From the NCBI RefSeq assembly GCF_013778505.1, contig NZ_JAAOWU010000007.1:62001-126000 (forward strand): a DNA stretch of 64,000 nt, written 5' to 3'. Every line of letters starts with the position of its first letter. Within the stretch, counting starts at the first letter, position 1. The notes below the pieces were generated by a model. It was not told where the DNA came from. It made no database searches and worked only from the letters and a program-made list of their open reading frames with translations. Origin of the DNA: Pseudomonas sivasensis. Its GTDB lineage: Bacteria > Pseudomonadota > Gammaproteobacteria > Pseudomonadales > Pseudomonadaceae. This document shows, one piece after another, positions 17,903 to 27,385 of the stretch. Both the position numbers and the translations under genes were made by a program.

Positions 17903-19648
17903 TCAGGAGAGTCCGACACTCGCCTGTAATCGGCGCCGTTTATTCCTTACAAAAACCACCCAAGCGACCAGACAGAGCACGCCCGGGATTGCCAAGGTCA
18001 CGAACAGCTTTATCGCGAGCTCCAGGCGATGCACCTCAGCGTGCGTCTGAGCCCTCAAAGCGTGTAATTCCATGGGTAAGCGCAGGCGCTCCTTGTTGAG
18101 CGCCACCAATTGGGGGGTGGTGTCCACTGCTTGGGAGCCGAGGGGGGCTGCCGGTGGGTTCAGCATTTGCCATTCCTGTTCCGTTCGTAACAGACGCCGT
18201 TCCAATTCAGTCGCCTTCTGCACGTAGGCTTGTTCGGCGTTGTCGCGTATCCGCTCCATCATGTTCTTCGATCTGTCCATCGGTGCGCGCGGGCGGATAT
18301 TGGCCAGTGAATCGCTTGCGGACAGGTTATCCAGCGTATTTAAGATAAAGACTGCGTTGCTGTCAGGCGCTGAGCTATTGATGTGATCCGTGAGCAAATC
18401 AGTGTCGGCCACTACCACCACATGGATCTGTGCCGCTTTTTGCAAACCTGCGGGCTGCTCCTTAATGCCATCGGGGAATGCTGAGTAGGCTGGCCCCTCT
18501 ATACGAGCTGCAATCACATGGTGTTGCGCCCGAGTGGATGCGTTATCGGCCGTTGAGTCGATCTCATGTGCTGAGGTAAATCGGTTGGTTTCCAGCAACC
18601 TGGATTGCCCGGAGCTTTGCAGAAGCGGGGTGAGGGTGGTGCCGCTTTTTTTGCGATGAAAAAGCGCACCGCTGCTCGATACCGTCACAGTATTCAGTTT
18701 CCAAGTGCTGATGTCGTGCGTGTTCATTGCCTGCCGATGCAGCTTCAATCTGCCCGGATACTGCACTGGGAGCTTACCCAGCTCAGGTGCCGCCGATTCC
18801 GCGTAGCGGTGGTCGATTAGAAACTTGTTTGCTGGCATCTCTACGCCCCAAGCGGAAAGCACCTCTGTCAGACGGGTATTGGCGGACGTGATGTTCGAAC
18901 TTTGCTCAGGCATGGGGTCGATAAACATCATCAATTTACCGCCCCTCAACACAAATTGTTCAATCCCATACAACGATTGTTCGGGCAGCGCTTCAGGACG
19001 CACGACCATAAGCGTTTTGACGTGTTCCGGTATGCGCTCGGTGGTCGCCTCCAGATTGACCAGGTTGAAATGACGCTGCATTTCCGTCACCAACTGGCCT
19101 GCATAGTCTCCCATCGCTAAACCAGACAATAGTCCGATAACGGGGCGGTCTGGGTACTGCAACTTATAGATCAGATGGCTGATTTCATATTCGAGCAATG
19201 GCTCCCGGTCCAGGCTGAATGATTCAATACGTTGCGCTCCGTGGCCGGCTCGGGTGCCGATTAGCCCCAGAAATCCCGCCTGGTCGTCGAGACCGAAAAG
19301 CCTGGCTTTGTAGGCGTCTTCTGAAAAAGATCCGGGATCAATAAGGTGCAGATTGATCATACCCTTCGCTGCTTTTTCGTATTCCCGCAACCGGTCTTCT
19401 ATGTGCTTGCCGTGGCGCTTTAGGGCGAAGCTTCGTTTCGGGTCGTTATTGGTATTGAAGTAATACAAGTCCATTGGCGACTCAAGCGACGAAAGTAATT
19501 GTCTAGCGGGTGGGGAGAGGGTGTGGACCTTATGTCGCGAAAGATCCCATCGAATATCAGGAATTTTCGCTATCCAAACTAAGTTGAACGCTAGAAATAA
19601 TAACAATATGACAGTGAGTGTAATGCCTGTGCGCAGAGTAGGTTGCAT
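17903..19648 (-). CDS. GldG-like ABC-transporter auxiliary protein
   Basis: A 581-residue membrane protein of the GldG / uncharacterised ABC auxiliary type. An N-terminal helix (about 7-28) is followed by the family hallmark DLSRHKVHTLSPPARQLLSSL (about 35-55), a large extracytoplasmic domain with LYGIEQFVLRGGKLMMFIDP (about 227-246), and a C-terminal helix (about 548-570) with a basic tail NKRRRLQ. It is the third gene of an ATPase-permease-GldG operon, starting 15 nt after the permease stop. In Flavobacterium GldAFG serves gliding; in proteobacteria the role of such operons is not established. Codon use is AT-richer than that of its neighbours. Confidence 0.82.
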   Translation of the reverse strand: MQPTLRTGITLTVILLLFLAFNLVWIAKIPDIRWDLSRHKVHTLSPPARQLLSSLESPMDLYYFNTNNDPKRSFALKRHGKHIEDRLREYEKAAKGMINLHLIDPGSFSEDAYKARLFGLDDQAGFLGLIGTRAGHGAQRIESFSLDREPLLEYEISHLIYKLQYPDRPVIGLLSGLAMGDYAGQLVTEMQRHFNLVNLEATTERIPEHVKTLMVVRPEALPEQSLYGIEQFVLRGGKLMMFIDPMPEQSSNITSANTRLTEVLSAWGVEMPANKFLIDHRYAESAAPELGKLPVQYPGRLKLHRQAMNTHDISTWKLNTVTVSSSGALFHRKKSGTTLTPLLQSSGQSRLLETNRFTSAHEIDSTADNASTRAQHHVIAARIEGPAYSAFPDGIKEQPAGLQKAAQIHVVVVADTDLLTDHINSSAPDSNAVFILNTLDNLSASDSLANIRPRAPMDRSKNMMERIRDNAEQAYVQKATELERRLLRTEQEWQMLNPPAAPLGSQAVDTTPQLVALNKERLRLPMELHALRAQTHAEVHRLELAIKLFVTLAIPGVLCLVAWVVFVRNKRRRLQASVGLS

Positions 19649-19663
19649 GGAGGGCTTTCCTTC

Positions 19664-20389
19664 TCAGCGGTGTCGGTAATTGAGGGTTACTGTCGTGGCT
19701 GTGAGGAAGGCGACTATTATACTAATGAAGTAAAGGATGTCGCGAAGCGTAAACTTTCCGTTGTCAATAGCGCTGAACCTTGAAAAAGGGCTTAGGGAGG
19801 CCAGGCTGTCTATTGCCCAGATGGGCGCCTGATGCTCTAGTGCATCAAGCAAATAAGAAAGAGCGCTGGAGGTGAGCAGCAAGCCTACTGTCAGTATGAA
19901 AAGGACAGTGCGCTGAGGCAGCAGTGTGAAAATAAAAAATCCGACAGATAAATAACTGCCTGCCAGCAGCCAGCTAGACATAAATTGCGAGGCAATAATA
20001 TTGTTGTCTGCATTACCCATGTAGTTGGCAATGATGACGAGGGGGAACGCCAACATCAGGGCCATGCCCACCACGGCCCAGGCTGCTAGAAATTTTCCAA
20101 CAACCCATTCGTGCGTCGTGACGGGCACTGTTTTCATCAGGTCGAGAAAGCCTGCATTGGATTCGTCCGACCAAAGTTGCGTCGCGAGTGAAGGAATCAA
20201 TAATAGATATAGCCAAGGGTGCAACTGGAAAAAAACCTGCAAGGTATTGATGTCGTGTTCAGGCCACGGACTCATGTGCAACCCGAGTGCCACGTAAAGC
20301 ACTGAAAAAATGGCAACGCTCAGATAAGTGCCGGGTGTGCAGGCGTAGTGGAGAAGTTGACGCTTGAAAATGACTGGCAGCAGTTTCAA
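19664..20389 (-). CDS. ABC transporter permease, GldF-like (ABC-2 type)
   Basis: A 241-residue permease with six predicted membrane helices. The N-terminal part VIFKRQLLHYACTPGTYL and the loop SDESNAGFLDLMKTVPVTTHEWVVGKFLAAW (about 73-103) are typical of ABC-2 permeases of the GldF/NosY kind. Its ATG overlaps the stop of the ATPase gene (ATGA at 20386-20389), so the two are translationally coupled. The GldG-like gene follows. Substrate unknown; export of a protein, lipid or polysaccharide-linked molecule would fit the family. Confidence 0.85.
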   Translation of the reverse strand: MKLLPVIFKRQLLHYACTPGTYLSVAIFSVLYVALGLHMSPWPEHDINTLQVFFQLHPWLYLLLIPSLATQLWSDESNAGFLDLMKTVPVTTHEWVVGKFLAAWAVVGMALMLAFPLVIIANYMGNADNNIIASQFMSSWLLAGSYLSVGFFIFTLLPQRTVLFILTVGLLLTSSALSYLLDALEHQAPIWAIDSLASLSPFSRFSAIDNGKFTLRDILYFISIIVAFLTATTVTLNYRHR

Positions 20390-21312
20390 AGACGGGCCTC
20401 ACGGCTCAGATGATGAACCACATCGCTCAGTCGACCGGGCTCTAGGTTCAGTGAGTTGATTTTCCATCGGCGATGGGCAATGAGTGCATTGATGTGGGGG
20501 TAGATGGTGTGTCCCGGCATGGCCAGGACGGTCACCGTACCGGGTGCATGCCGATGCTCTTCGATCCCTGCCACACCTGGCAGTACGGCCAGAGCCAACA
20601 AGTCCAACGGAGCGTCTGCGGCGAGGGTGACCGCCTGAAAATGACGGGAGTTGCGTTGCAAATCGGGCATTGGGGTGTCGGCCACCAGGCGATTGCCTGC
20701 GATAACCAGCGCGCGAGTACAGAACTCGGATAATTCATCGCAGTGGCGGGAGGCGACGATCACTGTCATGTCTTGTGTCAACGACTGGATGAGCGCCCTG
20801 AATTTGTGTTTTTGATCAGGTGTGAGCCCTTCAGTTGGCTCATCGAGTAACAGCAGCGTAGGGGTGTGCAAGATGGCTTGGGCGATGGCGACTTTGCGCT
20901 TAAGGCTGATCGACAGCGCATCAAGGGGCGCGTTGAGCACCGATGACAATTCCAATCGTGCAGCAGCCTGTTCAACCTTTGCGCGCTTTTCGGTGCCGCG
21001 AAGTCCGCGGATGGCTGCGATGTAGTCAAGGAACTCTTTAACCAGCATCGTCGGGTGACTGACACACTTGTTAATTTGGTAGCCGACTATCTTTTTTACT
21101 TTATGCGATTGGGTGGTTGTATCGATACCTTGGATGTTGATATGTCCGCTGAAGGGGAGTGTCGAGCCTGAGATTAAATCGAGAAGTGCTGTTTTAACTG
21201 TAGGATTTTCTCCGAATAGTCCCAGGCATTCATGTTTGCAGGCGCTAAATGAAAAATCGTTGATTATTGTTTTCTTGTTTAGATGTTTTGTCAGGTTGGT
21301 TATTTTGATCAT
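20386..21312 (-). CDS. ABC transporter ATP-binding protein, GldA-like, with degenerate nucleotide-binding motifs
   Basis: A 308-residue ATPase subunit of the GldA/NosF type, first gene of the operon. The Walker B region LLLLDEPTEGL is intact and an H-loop-like ASRHCDE follows. The Walker A, normally GPNGAGKTT, reads GENPTVKTA: Lys and Thr remain but the glycine before the Lys and the small residues are replaced. The signature, normally LSGG(Q/M), reads LSISLKRK with both glycines lost. About 80 C-terminal residues beyond the ATPase core match the usual GldA extension. These changes predict weak or absent ATP hydrolysis unless another ATPase pairs with it. An intact reading frame argues against simple decay. 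Confidence 0.82.
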   Translation of the reverse strand: MIKITNLTKHLNKKTIINDFSFSACKHECLGLFGENPTVKTALLDLISGSTLPFSGHINIQGIDTTTQSHKVKKIVGYQINKCVSHPTMLVKEFLDYIAAIRGLRGTEKRAKVEQAAARLELSSVLNAPLDALSISLKRKVAIAQAILHTPTLLLLDEPTEGLTPDQKHKFRALIQSLTQDMTVIVASRHCDELSEFCTRALVIAGNRLVADTPMPDLQRNSRHFQAVTLAADAPLDLLALAVLPGVAGIEEHRHAPGTVTVLAMPGHTIYPHINALIAHRRWKINSLNLEPGRLSDVVHHLSREARL

Positions 21313-21414
21313 TTAGTATGGTGCGCGCAGGGCGAAGATGTTGAAAAAGAATACGAGCAATAGTGGTTTTTGGGAACTCCGATAAGCATTAATAGGAAAA
21401 GTCCTACGTGCACG

Positions 21415-21467
21415 CTAGGCAGGTCGCTGGAACAATTGTTTTGTGTTTGTAATCTCTAACTGCCTAG
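21415..21467. promoter_or_regulatory. Inverted repeat CTAGGCAG / CTGCCTAG in the divergent promoter region
   Basis: Perfect 8-bp arms at 21415-21422 and 21460-21467 lie 37 nt apart in the 209-nt AT-rich gap between the Gld-like operon and the coiled-coil gene. A central ACAATTGT palindrome lies between them. The position could let one regulator control both directions. No known consensus recognised. Confidence 0.4.
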
Positions 21468-21521
21468 TGTTTGTCTGGGAGTTGTAGAGATTTTCCGAAT
21501 GTCTAATGAGACCTGATTATC

Positions 21522-22505
21522 ATGATGCTTCTACGTACTCTTGTTCTTGAACGCGATGGCCAAGATACGCCGGTCAACGGGGCGTTGCTCTGTGGATTTG
21601 CTGTTGGTCAGATTGCCTCAAACTTTCTTGTTTATAGCTTGGATGAAGAGGTGGAGCCGGCGAGTTCAAGGGTCTATATCGCAACCCTGCGCAAAAAACT
21701 CGATCGGTATTTTCTAGATGGGGTAGAGTCCAAGGAAGACTTACAGGTGGCAATGCAAGTTTTTAAGCAGATTCTTACATCGGCGTCGGGTATTAAGACC
21801 GGCAGTGTTACCGACACTCAAGTTTCTTATCATTTTCTCGATTTGAAAGGGTGCAAACTGCCCCCTGCGAGGCCTGAAGAGCATCATTCGGTGACCATCA
21901 AGAAGGCCCTGGTGATGAAGGTGATCACCCTGGGAATGTCTGCTCCGGTGATGCCACCCATCGAAAGTGCTTCATTGATTGTGCCTTCCATTCGCTTCTC
22001 GTCGAAAATGAGTGCGCCTCCCAGGGACGCGGACCCAACCGAGCCTGCCCAGTTGCCCGTAAATGAACAGACGCCAGAAGAGCCAAGGCAGATGCCAATC
22101 AATGAGCCGGTGACCGTGTTGCGGACTGCACCAGCCGTAATGAATGAGCCAGACGCTCCGGTGCAGCCAAAGCAACTGGCGCCAGCAGACCGCTGCAACC
22201 TGTTCGAAGTGGACAGTACGCTGACCAACCTTGCTCGTGTCGCTCAGGAACTCACCCAACAAAAACTCGCTGCAATGGAACGCGAAACAGCCCTTGATCA
22301 ATGGCAGGCCCGATTGCAGCAAGAGCAGAGTCAATTGGATGAAAGGACCCGCGAATTGGAACAGCGCACCACTCAGTTGCATGACCAATCGTTGGCCGTC
22401 AGTCAGCGGACCGAAGCCCTGAAAGTGATGACTTCGCAAGTGTCGGGTTTACGCCAGAGTTTGCGCGGTGTGCTGCTTGAGCTGGATCAGACCCTGGATG
22501 GTTAG
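21522..22505 (+). CDS. Coiled-coil protein of unknown function, 327 aa
   Basis: A cytoplasmic protein in three parts. The N-terminal 110 residues contain a helix-rich region (VYIATLRKKLDRYFLDGVESKEDL is split across about 58-82). A Pro/Glu-rich linker spans about 160-220. A long coiled coil at about 235-325 is very rich in Gln, Glu and Leu (ELEQRTTQLHDQSLAVSQRT). No signal peptide or membrane helix. ATG 21522 is followed by a second ATG at 21525, either of which may be used; the ribosome site is weak. I do not recognise the family. It is divergent from the Gld-like operon and precedes greB on the same strand by about 110 nt. Confidence 0.7.
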   Translation: MMLLRTLVLERDGQDTPVNGALLCGFAVGQIASNFLVYSLDEEVEPASSRVYIATLRKKLDRYFLDGVESKEDLQVAMQVFKQILTSASGIKTGSVTDTQVSYHFLDLKGCKLPPARPEEHHSVTIKKALVMKVITLGMSAPVMPPIESASLIVPSIRFSSKMSAPPRDADPTEPAQLPVNEQTPEEPRQMPINEPVTVLRTAPAVMNEPDAPVQPKQLAPADRCNLFEVDSTLTNLARVAQELTQQKLAAMERETALDQWQARLQQEQSQLDERTRELEQRTTQLHDQSLAVSQRTEALKVMTSQVSGLRQSLRGVLLELDQTLDG

Positions 22506-22612
22506 ACTGCCCTGGCTACTTTCCCGGGTTCATTTATCATCAACCCCAGCGAACCGACGTCAGGGAGTTATTGCCTGGCCTATCGGCATCTATGGACATT
22601 GCCTGGGGATGC

Positions 22613-23092
22613 ATGCGTTTGAGTACCAAGCTGATTACCAAAGAAGGTCATGAGGCGCTGAAGAAAGAGCTGGATTATCTGTGGCGCGAAAAACGTCCAG
22701 ATACCACGCGCAAGGTGACGTGGGCCGCCTCACTGGGGGATCGCAGTGAGAATGCCGACTACCAGTACAACAAGAAGCTGCTGCGAGAAATCGACCGACG
22801 GGTGCGTTACCTGCGCAAGCGTCTGGAAGACATGCGCGTGGTGGAGTACATGCCCGAGCAGGAAGGTAGGGTTTTTTTTGGTGCTTGGGTCAATATTGAA
22901 AACGAGCAGGGAGAGACCAAGCGTTTTCGCATAGTCGGCTATGACGAGATTTATGACCGGATGGATTACATTTCTATCGACTCACCGATGGCTCGTGCCT
23001 TGTTGCGCAAGGAGGTCGACGATGAGGCCATCGTGCAGACTCCCGGTGGCGAAGTGTGCTGGTGGATCACCGGGATCGAATATGTGAAATAG
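22613..23092 (+). CDS. greB: Transcription elongation factor GreB
   Basis: A 159-residue cleavage factor that rescues backtracked RNA polymerase by stimulating transcript cleavage. The N-terminal coiled coil (about 5-80) includes LDYLWREKRPDTTRKVTWAA and the tip GDRSENADYQYNKKLLRE with the acidic residues that enter the polymerase channel. The C-terminal FKBP-like domain includes YDEIYDRMDYISIDSPMARALL. ATG 22613 has GGGGA only 3 nt upstream; an in-frame TTG at 22619 is better spaced and would give MSTKLITKEG as in many homologues, so the true start may be six bases downstream. Confidence 0.94.
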   Translation: MRLSTKLITKEGHEALKKELDYLWREKRPDTTRKVTWAASLGDRSENADYQYNKKLLREIDRRVRYLRKRLEDMRVVEYMPEQEGRVFFGAWVNIENEQGETKRFRIVGYDEIYDRMDYISIDSPMARALLRKEVDDEAIVQTPGGEVCWWITGIEYVK

Positions 23093-23097
23093 GCAAT

Positions 23098-23131
23098 GAT
23101 GGCCCGCAGTCTTTGAAGAGTGCGGGCCATC
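23098..23131. terminator. Hairpin between convergent greB and the FtsX-like gene
   Basis: Perfect 11-bp stem GATGGCCCGCA / TGCGGGCCATC with a 12-nt loop, positioned between the two stops. No T-run on the plus strand, so terminator function is inferred from position. Confidence 0.5.
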
Positions 23132-23137
23132 GGCGTT

Positions 23138-25651
23138 TCAGCCTTCGCGCAATATCGTCAGTGGGCTGGCATTCAACGCGCGGCGTGTGCCGAATACTCC
23201 TGCGGCACCGATCAGTACGGCGCCGATGATCGGCAGCAGCAACAGCCATGGGTGCGGGTGCCAGACCAGGTCAAAGGCATAACGGTACAGCACCCAGGTC
23301 ACCAGTTCGGTACCCAATGCCGCCAACAAACCGCTGACGGCGCCCAGCAAGCCAAACTCGATACGCCGTGCCTTGACCAGCAGCTTGCGTTCCGCGCCCA
23401 GCGCTCGTAGCAGTGCGCCTTGGCGGATGCGCTCGTCCAGCGTGGCCTGTAAACCGGAGAACAACACGGCCATCCCGGCAGCCAGTACAAACAACAGCAC
23501 GTATTCCACCGCCAGGGTCACTTGGGCGAGGATGCTGCGCAATTGCTCCAGCAGGGCCTCAACCTGGAGGATCGTAACCGCCGGAAATGCTCGCGACAGA
23601 TCGACGATTTGTTGGTCATGCCCTGGCGCCAGGTAGAAGCTGGTCAGGTAGGTGGCCGGCAGGTCCTTCAACGTGCCGGGCTGAAAAATCATGAAGAAGT
23701 TCGGCTGGAAGTTATCCCAGTTGATGGTTCGGAGGCTGGTGACCCGCGCTTCACGATTTTCCCCGGCAATGGTGAACACCAGGTGATCGTTCAACTTGAG
23801 CTTGAGGCTTTCAGCAACTTTGGCTTCTACCGAGACGCCAGGAATATCCTCGGTGGGTCGTTGCGACCACCATGAGCCTGCAGTCAGCGTATTGCCCGGT
23901 GGCAGGTCGGCGGCCCAGGTCAGGCTCAGGTCGCGTTGTACTGCGCGGTCGCCGCTGGAGTCCTTGCTGACTATGTCCTGTACCGGGTCGCCATTAATGC
24001 TAATCAACCGGCCCGGCACCACGGGGTACAGCGGCGCTGATTGCGCCTGCACTTCCAGCAGACGGGCGCTAAAGGCGTCCTTGTCGGCCGGCAGGATGTT
24101 CAGCGCAAAGTAGTTAGGCGCGTCCTTGGGCAACTGGTTTTGCCAAGTGTCCAGCAATTCGCCGCGCAGCAGGGCGATCAAACCCATGGACAATAAGATC
24201 AAGCCAAACGCCAGTGACTGGCCCGCCGCCGCCAATGGGTGGCGCAGCAGTTGGCCCAAGCCCAGGCGCCAGGGCAGGGAGGCGCGAGCCAGCAGGCGCC
24301 GCAGGCTTTGCAACAGCAGCAAAAGCAAGCCGCCGAGGACCAGCGCAGCCACCACGCCACCGCCCAGCAGGGCGAAGGTCAGCACCAGATCCAGGCTCAG
24401 GCGCCACATGATCAGGCCCAGTGCGAACAGCGCAGCGCCGTAAACCATCCAGGTGCTGGACGGAATTGGCAGCAGGTCGCGGCGCAACACCCGCAACGGC
24501 GGTACCCGACCGAGTGCTGCCAACGGCGGCAGGGCGAAACCGGCGAGAGCCACCAGCCCGGTGCCGATCCCGGCAACGGCCGGCAACAGTCCCCCGGGGG
24601 GAACATCCGCGGGCAGCAGGTCGTGCAGGAAATAGAACAAGCCGAACTGTGCCAGCCAACCGAGCAGGGCGCCGGCCAGGCTTGCGAGCAAACCCAGTAC
24701 GGTCAGTTGCAGGCTGAACAGCAACATGGCTTCGCGTCGTGACAGTCCCAGGCAGCGCAGCAATGCACTGGCGTCGAAGCGTCGGGTGGCAAAGCGGTTG
24801 GCCGACAAAGCCACGGCCACGCCGGCCAGCAGCACGGCTACCAGGCTGGCCATGTTCAGGTAGCGCTCGGCTTTGCCCAAGGCGCCGCCAATCTGTTGAT
24901 TGCCGTCGCGTGAGTCCTGCAGTCGCTGGTTGGCGGCGAGCCCCGGCTTGAGCAGGTCGCGATAGGTTTGCAGCACCGTGCTTTCCGGCGGCCCGCGCCA
25001 TAATTCGCGGTAGCTGACGCGGCTGCCGGGTTGGACCACGCCGGTGGCGTCCAGGTCTGCCAGGTTGATCATCACCCTTGGCGTGAGGCTGTAGAAGTTG
25101 CCGGCGCGATCTGGTTCGTAGGTGAGTACGCGGGCCAGACGCAGGGTTTTCATGCCGACATCGACGCTGTCGCCGATTTTGAGGTCCAGTGCCGTCAGCA
25201 GCCGCGCCTCCACCCAGGCTTCGCCGGGTTTGGGGCCGCCGCCAGGGGTTTCATCGCCAAAGGGCGCAGCAGCGCTCTTCAGTTCGCCTCGCAGCGGATA
25301 TTGCTCGTTGACCGCCTTGATACTGGAAAGCTGGATACCGTTATCTGTGGCGATAACACTGGAGAACTCCACGACTCGCGCGTGATCCAGACCCAGTTCG
25401 GTCCCGGAGCGGATTTGCTCGGACCGGGCTGGTGAGCTTCCTTCAAGTACCAGGTCGGCGCCTAGGAACTCGGTGGCGCGCAACATCATGGCGCCGTTGA
25501 GACGTGCACCGAAGTAACCGATAGCAGTGCTGGCGGCCACGGCCACCAGCAGGGCAAAGAACAACACGCGCAATTCGCCAGCGCGGGCATCGCGCAGCAA
25601 TTGACGCATGGCAAGGCTGAACAGGCGCAACAGCGGCAAACGTGCCATCAA
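23138..25651 (-). CDS. FtsX-like ABC transporter permease (YbbP family)
   Basis: An 837-residue permease with a transmembrane helix near the N-terminus, a large periplasmic domain (about 60-260), a bundle of helices about 265-490, a second periplasmic domain (about 500-700) and three C-terminal helices forming the FtsX domain ([20 protein letters not shown] at about 717-736). This duplicated layout is that of YbbP, the partner of YbbA. Its ATG overlaps the stop of the ATPase gene (25648-25651), so the two are coupled. Together with divergent tesA it forms the conserved tesA/ybbA/ybbP arrangement. Likely an ATP-driven periplasmic or lipid-processing machine; substrate not established. Confidence 0.9.
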   Translation of the reverse strand: MMARLPLLRLFSLAMRQLLRDARAGELRVLFFALLVAVAASTAIGYFGARLNGAMMLRATEFLGADLVLEGSSPARSEQIRSGTELGLDHARVVEFSSVIATDNGIQLSSIKAVNEQYPLRGELKSAAAPFGDETPGGGPKPGEAWVEARLLTALDLKIGDSVDVGMKTLRLARVLTYEPDRAGNFYSLTPRVMINLADLDATGVVQPGSRVSYRELWRGPPESTVLQTYRDLLKPGLAANQRLQDSRDGNQQIGGALGKAERYLNMASLVAVLLAGVAVALSANRFATRRFDASALLRCLGLSRREAMLLFSLQLTVLGLLASLAGALLGWLAQFGLFYFLHDLLPADVPPGGLLPAVAGIGTGLVALAGFALPPLAALGRVPPLRVLRRDLLPIPSSTWMVYGAALFALGLIMWRLSLDLVLTFALLGGGVVAALVLGGLLLLLLQSLRRLLARASLPWRLGLGQLLRHPLAAAGQSLAFGLILLSMGLIALLRGELLDTWQNQLPKDAPNYFALNILPADKDAFSARLLEVQAQSAPLYPVVPGRLISINGDPVQDIVSKDSSGDRAVQRDLSLTWAADLPPGNTLTAGSWWSQRPTEDIPGVSVEAKVAESLKLKLNDHLVFTIAGENREARVTSLRTINWDNFQPNFFMIFQPGTLKDLPATYLTSFYLAPGHDQQIVDLSRAFPAVTILQVEALLEQLRSILAQVTLAVEYVLLFVLAAGMAVLFSGLQATLDERIRQGALLRALGAERKLLVKARRIEFGLLGAVSGLLAALGTELVTWVLYRYAFDLVWHPHPWLLLLPIIGAVLIGAAGVFGTRRALNASPLTILREG

Positions 25652-26331
25652 GGCTCCAGGGGCGCGACCATCAGGCCGGCTTCAAGGCGGATCAGGCGTC
25701 GGCAACGGTGGGCCAGGCGCTCGTCGTGGGTGACCAGCACCAGGGTCGTGCCGCTCTCTTTATTGAGCTCGAACAGCAGGTCGCTGATGCGCTCGCCGGT
25801 GTGGCTGTCGAGGTTGCCGGTGGGTTCATCGGCAAACAGCACGTCCGGTTCGGCGGCAAAGGCGCGGGCAATGGCTACACGCTGCTGCTCGCCACCGGAA
25901 AGTTGGCGTGGCGAGTGTGTGAGGCGCTGGCCGAGGCCCACGCGTTCCAGCAGGTGTTTGGCGCGCTCACGGGCGTCTTTGCGGCCATCCAGCTCCAGCG
26001 GCAGCATGACGTTCTCCAGCGCGTTGAGGCTGTCGAGCAGTTGGAACGACTGGAACACAAAGCCTACGTGTTCGGCGCGGATTCGTGCGCGCTGGTCTTC
26101 GTCGAGGCGGCTGAGGGCTTGTCCGGCGAGGGTGACTTCGCCGCTGCTGGGCAGGTCGAGTCCGGCCAGCAGGCCGAGGAGGGTGGATTTACCGGAGCCG
26201 GAGCTGCCGACGATAGCCAGGCTATCGCCCTTGTTCAGTTCGAGGCTCAGTTCGTGCAGGATAGTCAGTTCACCTTCCGCGCTGGGAACCACTTTGCTAA
26301 GGTTCCGCGCGGTGAGAATGCTTGCGCCCAT
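25648..26331 (-). CDS. ABC transporter ATP-binding protein (YbbA / LolD-type)
   Basis: A 227-residue ATPase. All motifs are present: Walker [10 protein letters not shown] near 45-53, Q-loop FVFQSF near 95, signature [14 protein letters not shown] near 150, Walker [14 protein letters not shown], and the switch His in LVTHDERLA. The start [11 protein letters not shown] at 26331 is chosen because 99 upstream in-frame residues would run through the tesA gene on the other strand. Divergent from tesA with only 10 nt between the start codons, and overlapping the permease gene by 4 nt. It energises the FtsX-like permease. Confidence 0.94.
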   Translation of the reverse strand: MGASILTARNLSKVVPSAEGELTILHELSLELNKGDSLAIVGSSGSGKSTLLGLLAGLDLPSSGEVTLAGQALSRLDEDQRARIRAEHVGFVFQSFQLLDSLNALENVMLPLELDGRKDARERAKHLLERVGLGQRLTHSPRQLSGGEQQRVAIARAFAAEPDVLFADEPTGNLDSHTGERISDLLFELNKESGTTLVLVTHDERLAHRCRRLIRLEAGLMVAPLEP

Positions 26332-26341
26332 GGAGAATCCG

Positions 26342-26947
26342 ATGCGAATGTGGTTTTTGAGTGCTGGCCTGGCCTTGATGTGCATGGCCCAGAACGCAGC
26401 GGCGGGTACAGTCCTGATCGTTGGCGATAGTATCAGTGCCGGTTTCGGCCTGGATACACGCAAAGGGTGGGTTGCCTTGTTGGAGCAACGGCTCAAGAAG
26501 GAAGGTTTCGACGATAAAGTGGTCAACGCCTCCATCAGTGGTGATACCAGTGCTGGAGGTCTCGCGCGGCTGCCGGCGGCCCTTGCAGAGCATAAGCCTG
26601 AGGTAGTGATTATCGAACTGGGTGGCAATGACGGCCTGCGCGGTATGCCCCCTACGCAATTGCAACAAAATCTTGCGTCGATGATTCAGAAGTCCCAGGA
26701 CAGCGGCGCGAAGGTGCTGTTGCTGGGCATGCAGATTCCACCTAACTATGGGAAGCGTTATGTCGACGCCTTCGCCAAAGTATTTGCCGATGTCGCCCAG
26801 CAGAAAAAGGTGCCTTTGGTACCGTTTTTCCTTGAAGGAATCGGCGGCAATTCGCAATTGATGCAGGCTGACGGGCTGCACCCGGCTGTCGCTGCTCAGG
26901 GCAAGTTGCTGGAAAATGTCTGGCCTACGCTAAAACCGCTGCTATGA
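26342..26947 (+). CDS. tesA: Acyl-CoA thioesterase I / lysophospholipase / arylesterase TesA (SGNH hydrolase)
   Basis: A 201-residue periplasmic multifunctional esterase. The signal peptide is [24 protein letters not shown] blocks: [11 protein letters not shown] with the catalytic Ser30, Gly in NASISGDTS, Asn in [11 protein letters not shown], and the Asp-His pair near the C-terminus in ADGLHPA. The start at 26342 is used, with an alternative six bases on (MWFLS). The divergent ATG of ybbA lies 10 nt upstream. Length is typical of TesA/EstA enzymes, which act on long-chain acyl thioesters and esters. Confidence 0.94.
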   Translation: MRMWFLSAGLALMCMAQNAAAGTVLIVGDSISAGFGLDTRKGWVALLEQRLKKEGFDDKVVNASISGDTSAGGLARLPAALAEHKPEVVIIELGGNDGLRGMPPTQLQQNLASMIQKSQDSGAKVLLLGMQIPPNYGKRYVDAFAKVFADVAQQKKVPLVPFFLEGIGGNSQLMQADGLHPAVAAQGKLLENVWPTLKPLL

Positions 26948-27005
26948 CGCTTTTCTACTGGCAGGCTTTCGGCTAAGGTGGCGCCCCCCCGATCTGGAGC
27001 CCCCG

Positions 27006-27299
27006 ATGTCGCGTCCTGCCTGGTCACTGTTTAACTACCAACTGATCGAGCCGGACGAGCAGTTGGATCTCTTCGCCTGCCAGGAAGTGCGGGTGCATTT
27101 AGTGGCGCGTCAATTGGAACTGGGCGGCTCCATTGATCGCACGCTGTGCGGCACGTTACTGCCAGCGCAGCCACGTTGGTCGCGGGTTGATCGCTCGATT
27201 TTCCAGGACCAGCGCCTTTGCCCCTTGTGCCGGGCCATCTTGGAGTCTCAAAAGCGCGGCACACCGCCGATCTGGCCTGAGCTGCGTTTCGAACTCTAG
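27006..27299 (+). CDS. Conserved hypothetical protein, 97 aa, with CxxC motif
   Basis: A small cytoplasmic protein beginning MSRPAWSLFNYQL. Cysteines occur in LDLFACQEV, TLCGTLLPA and the C-terminal RLCPLCRAILES, the last a CxxC pair that could bind a metal. No membrane segment or signal. I do not recognise a function, but its position between tesA and the L,D-transpeptidase gene is one I recall as conserved in pseudomonads. A GGAG site lies 7-8 nt before the ATG. Confidence 0.72.
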   Translation: MSRPAWSLFNYQLIEPDEQLDLFACQEVRVHLVARQLELGGSIDRTLCGTLLPAQPRWSRVDRSIFQDQRLCPLCRAILESQKRGTPPIWPELRFEL

Positions 27300-27385
27300 G
27301 GGCCGCGACACGCTTGCAGCTAGAAGCTCACATCACGTATACAATCGATTTTTACCTACACGTCGTTCTGCGAAGGATTTTTCGG

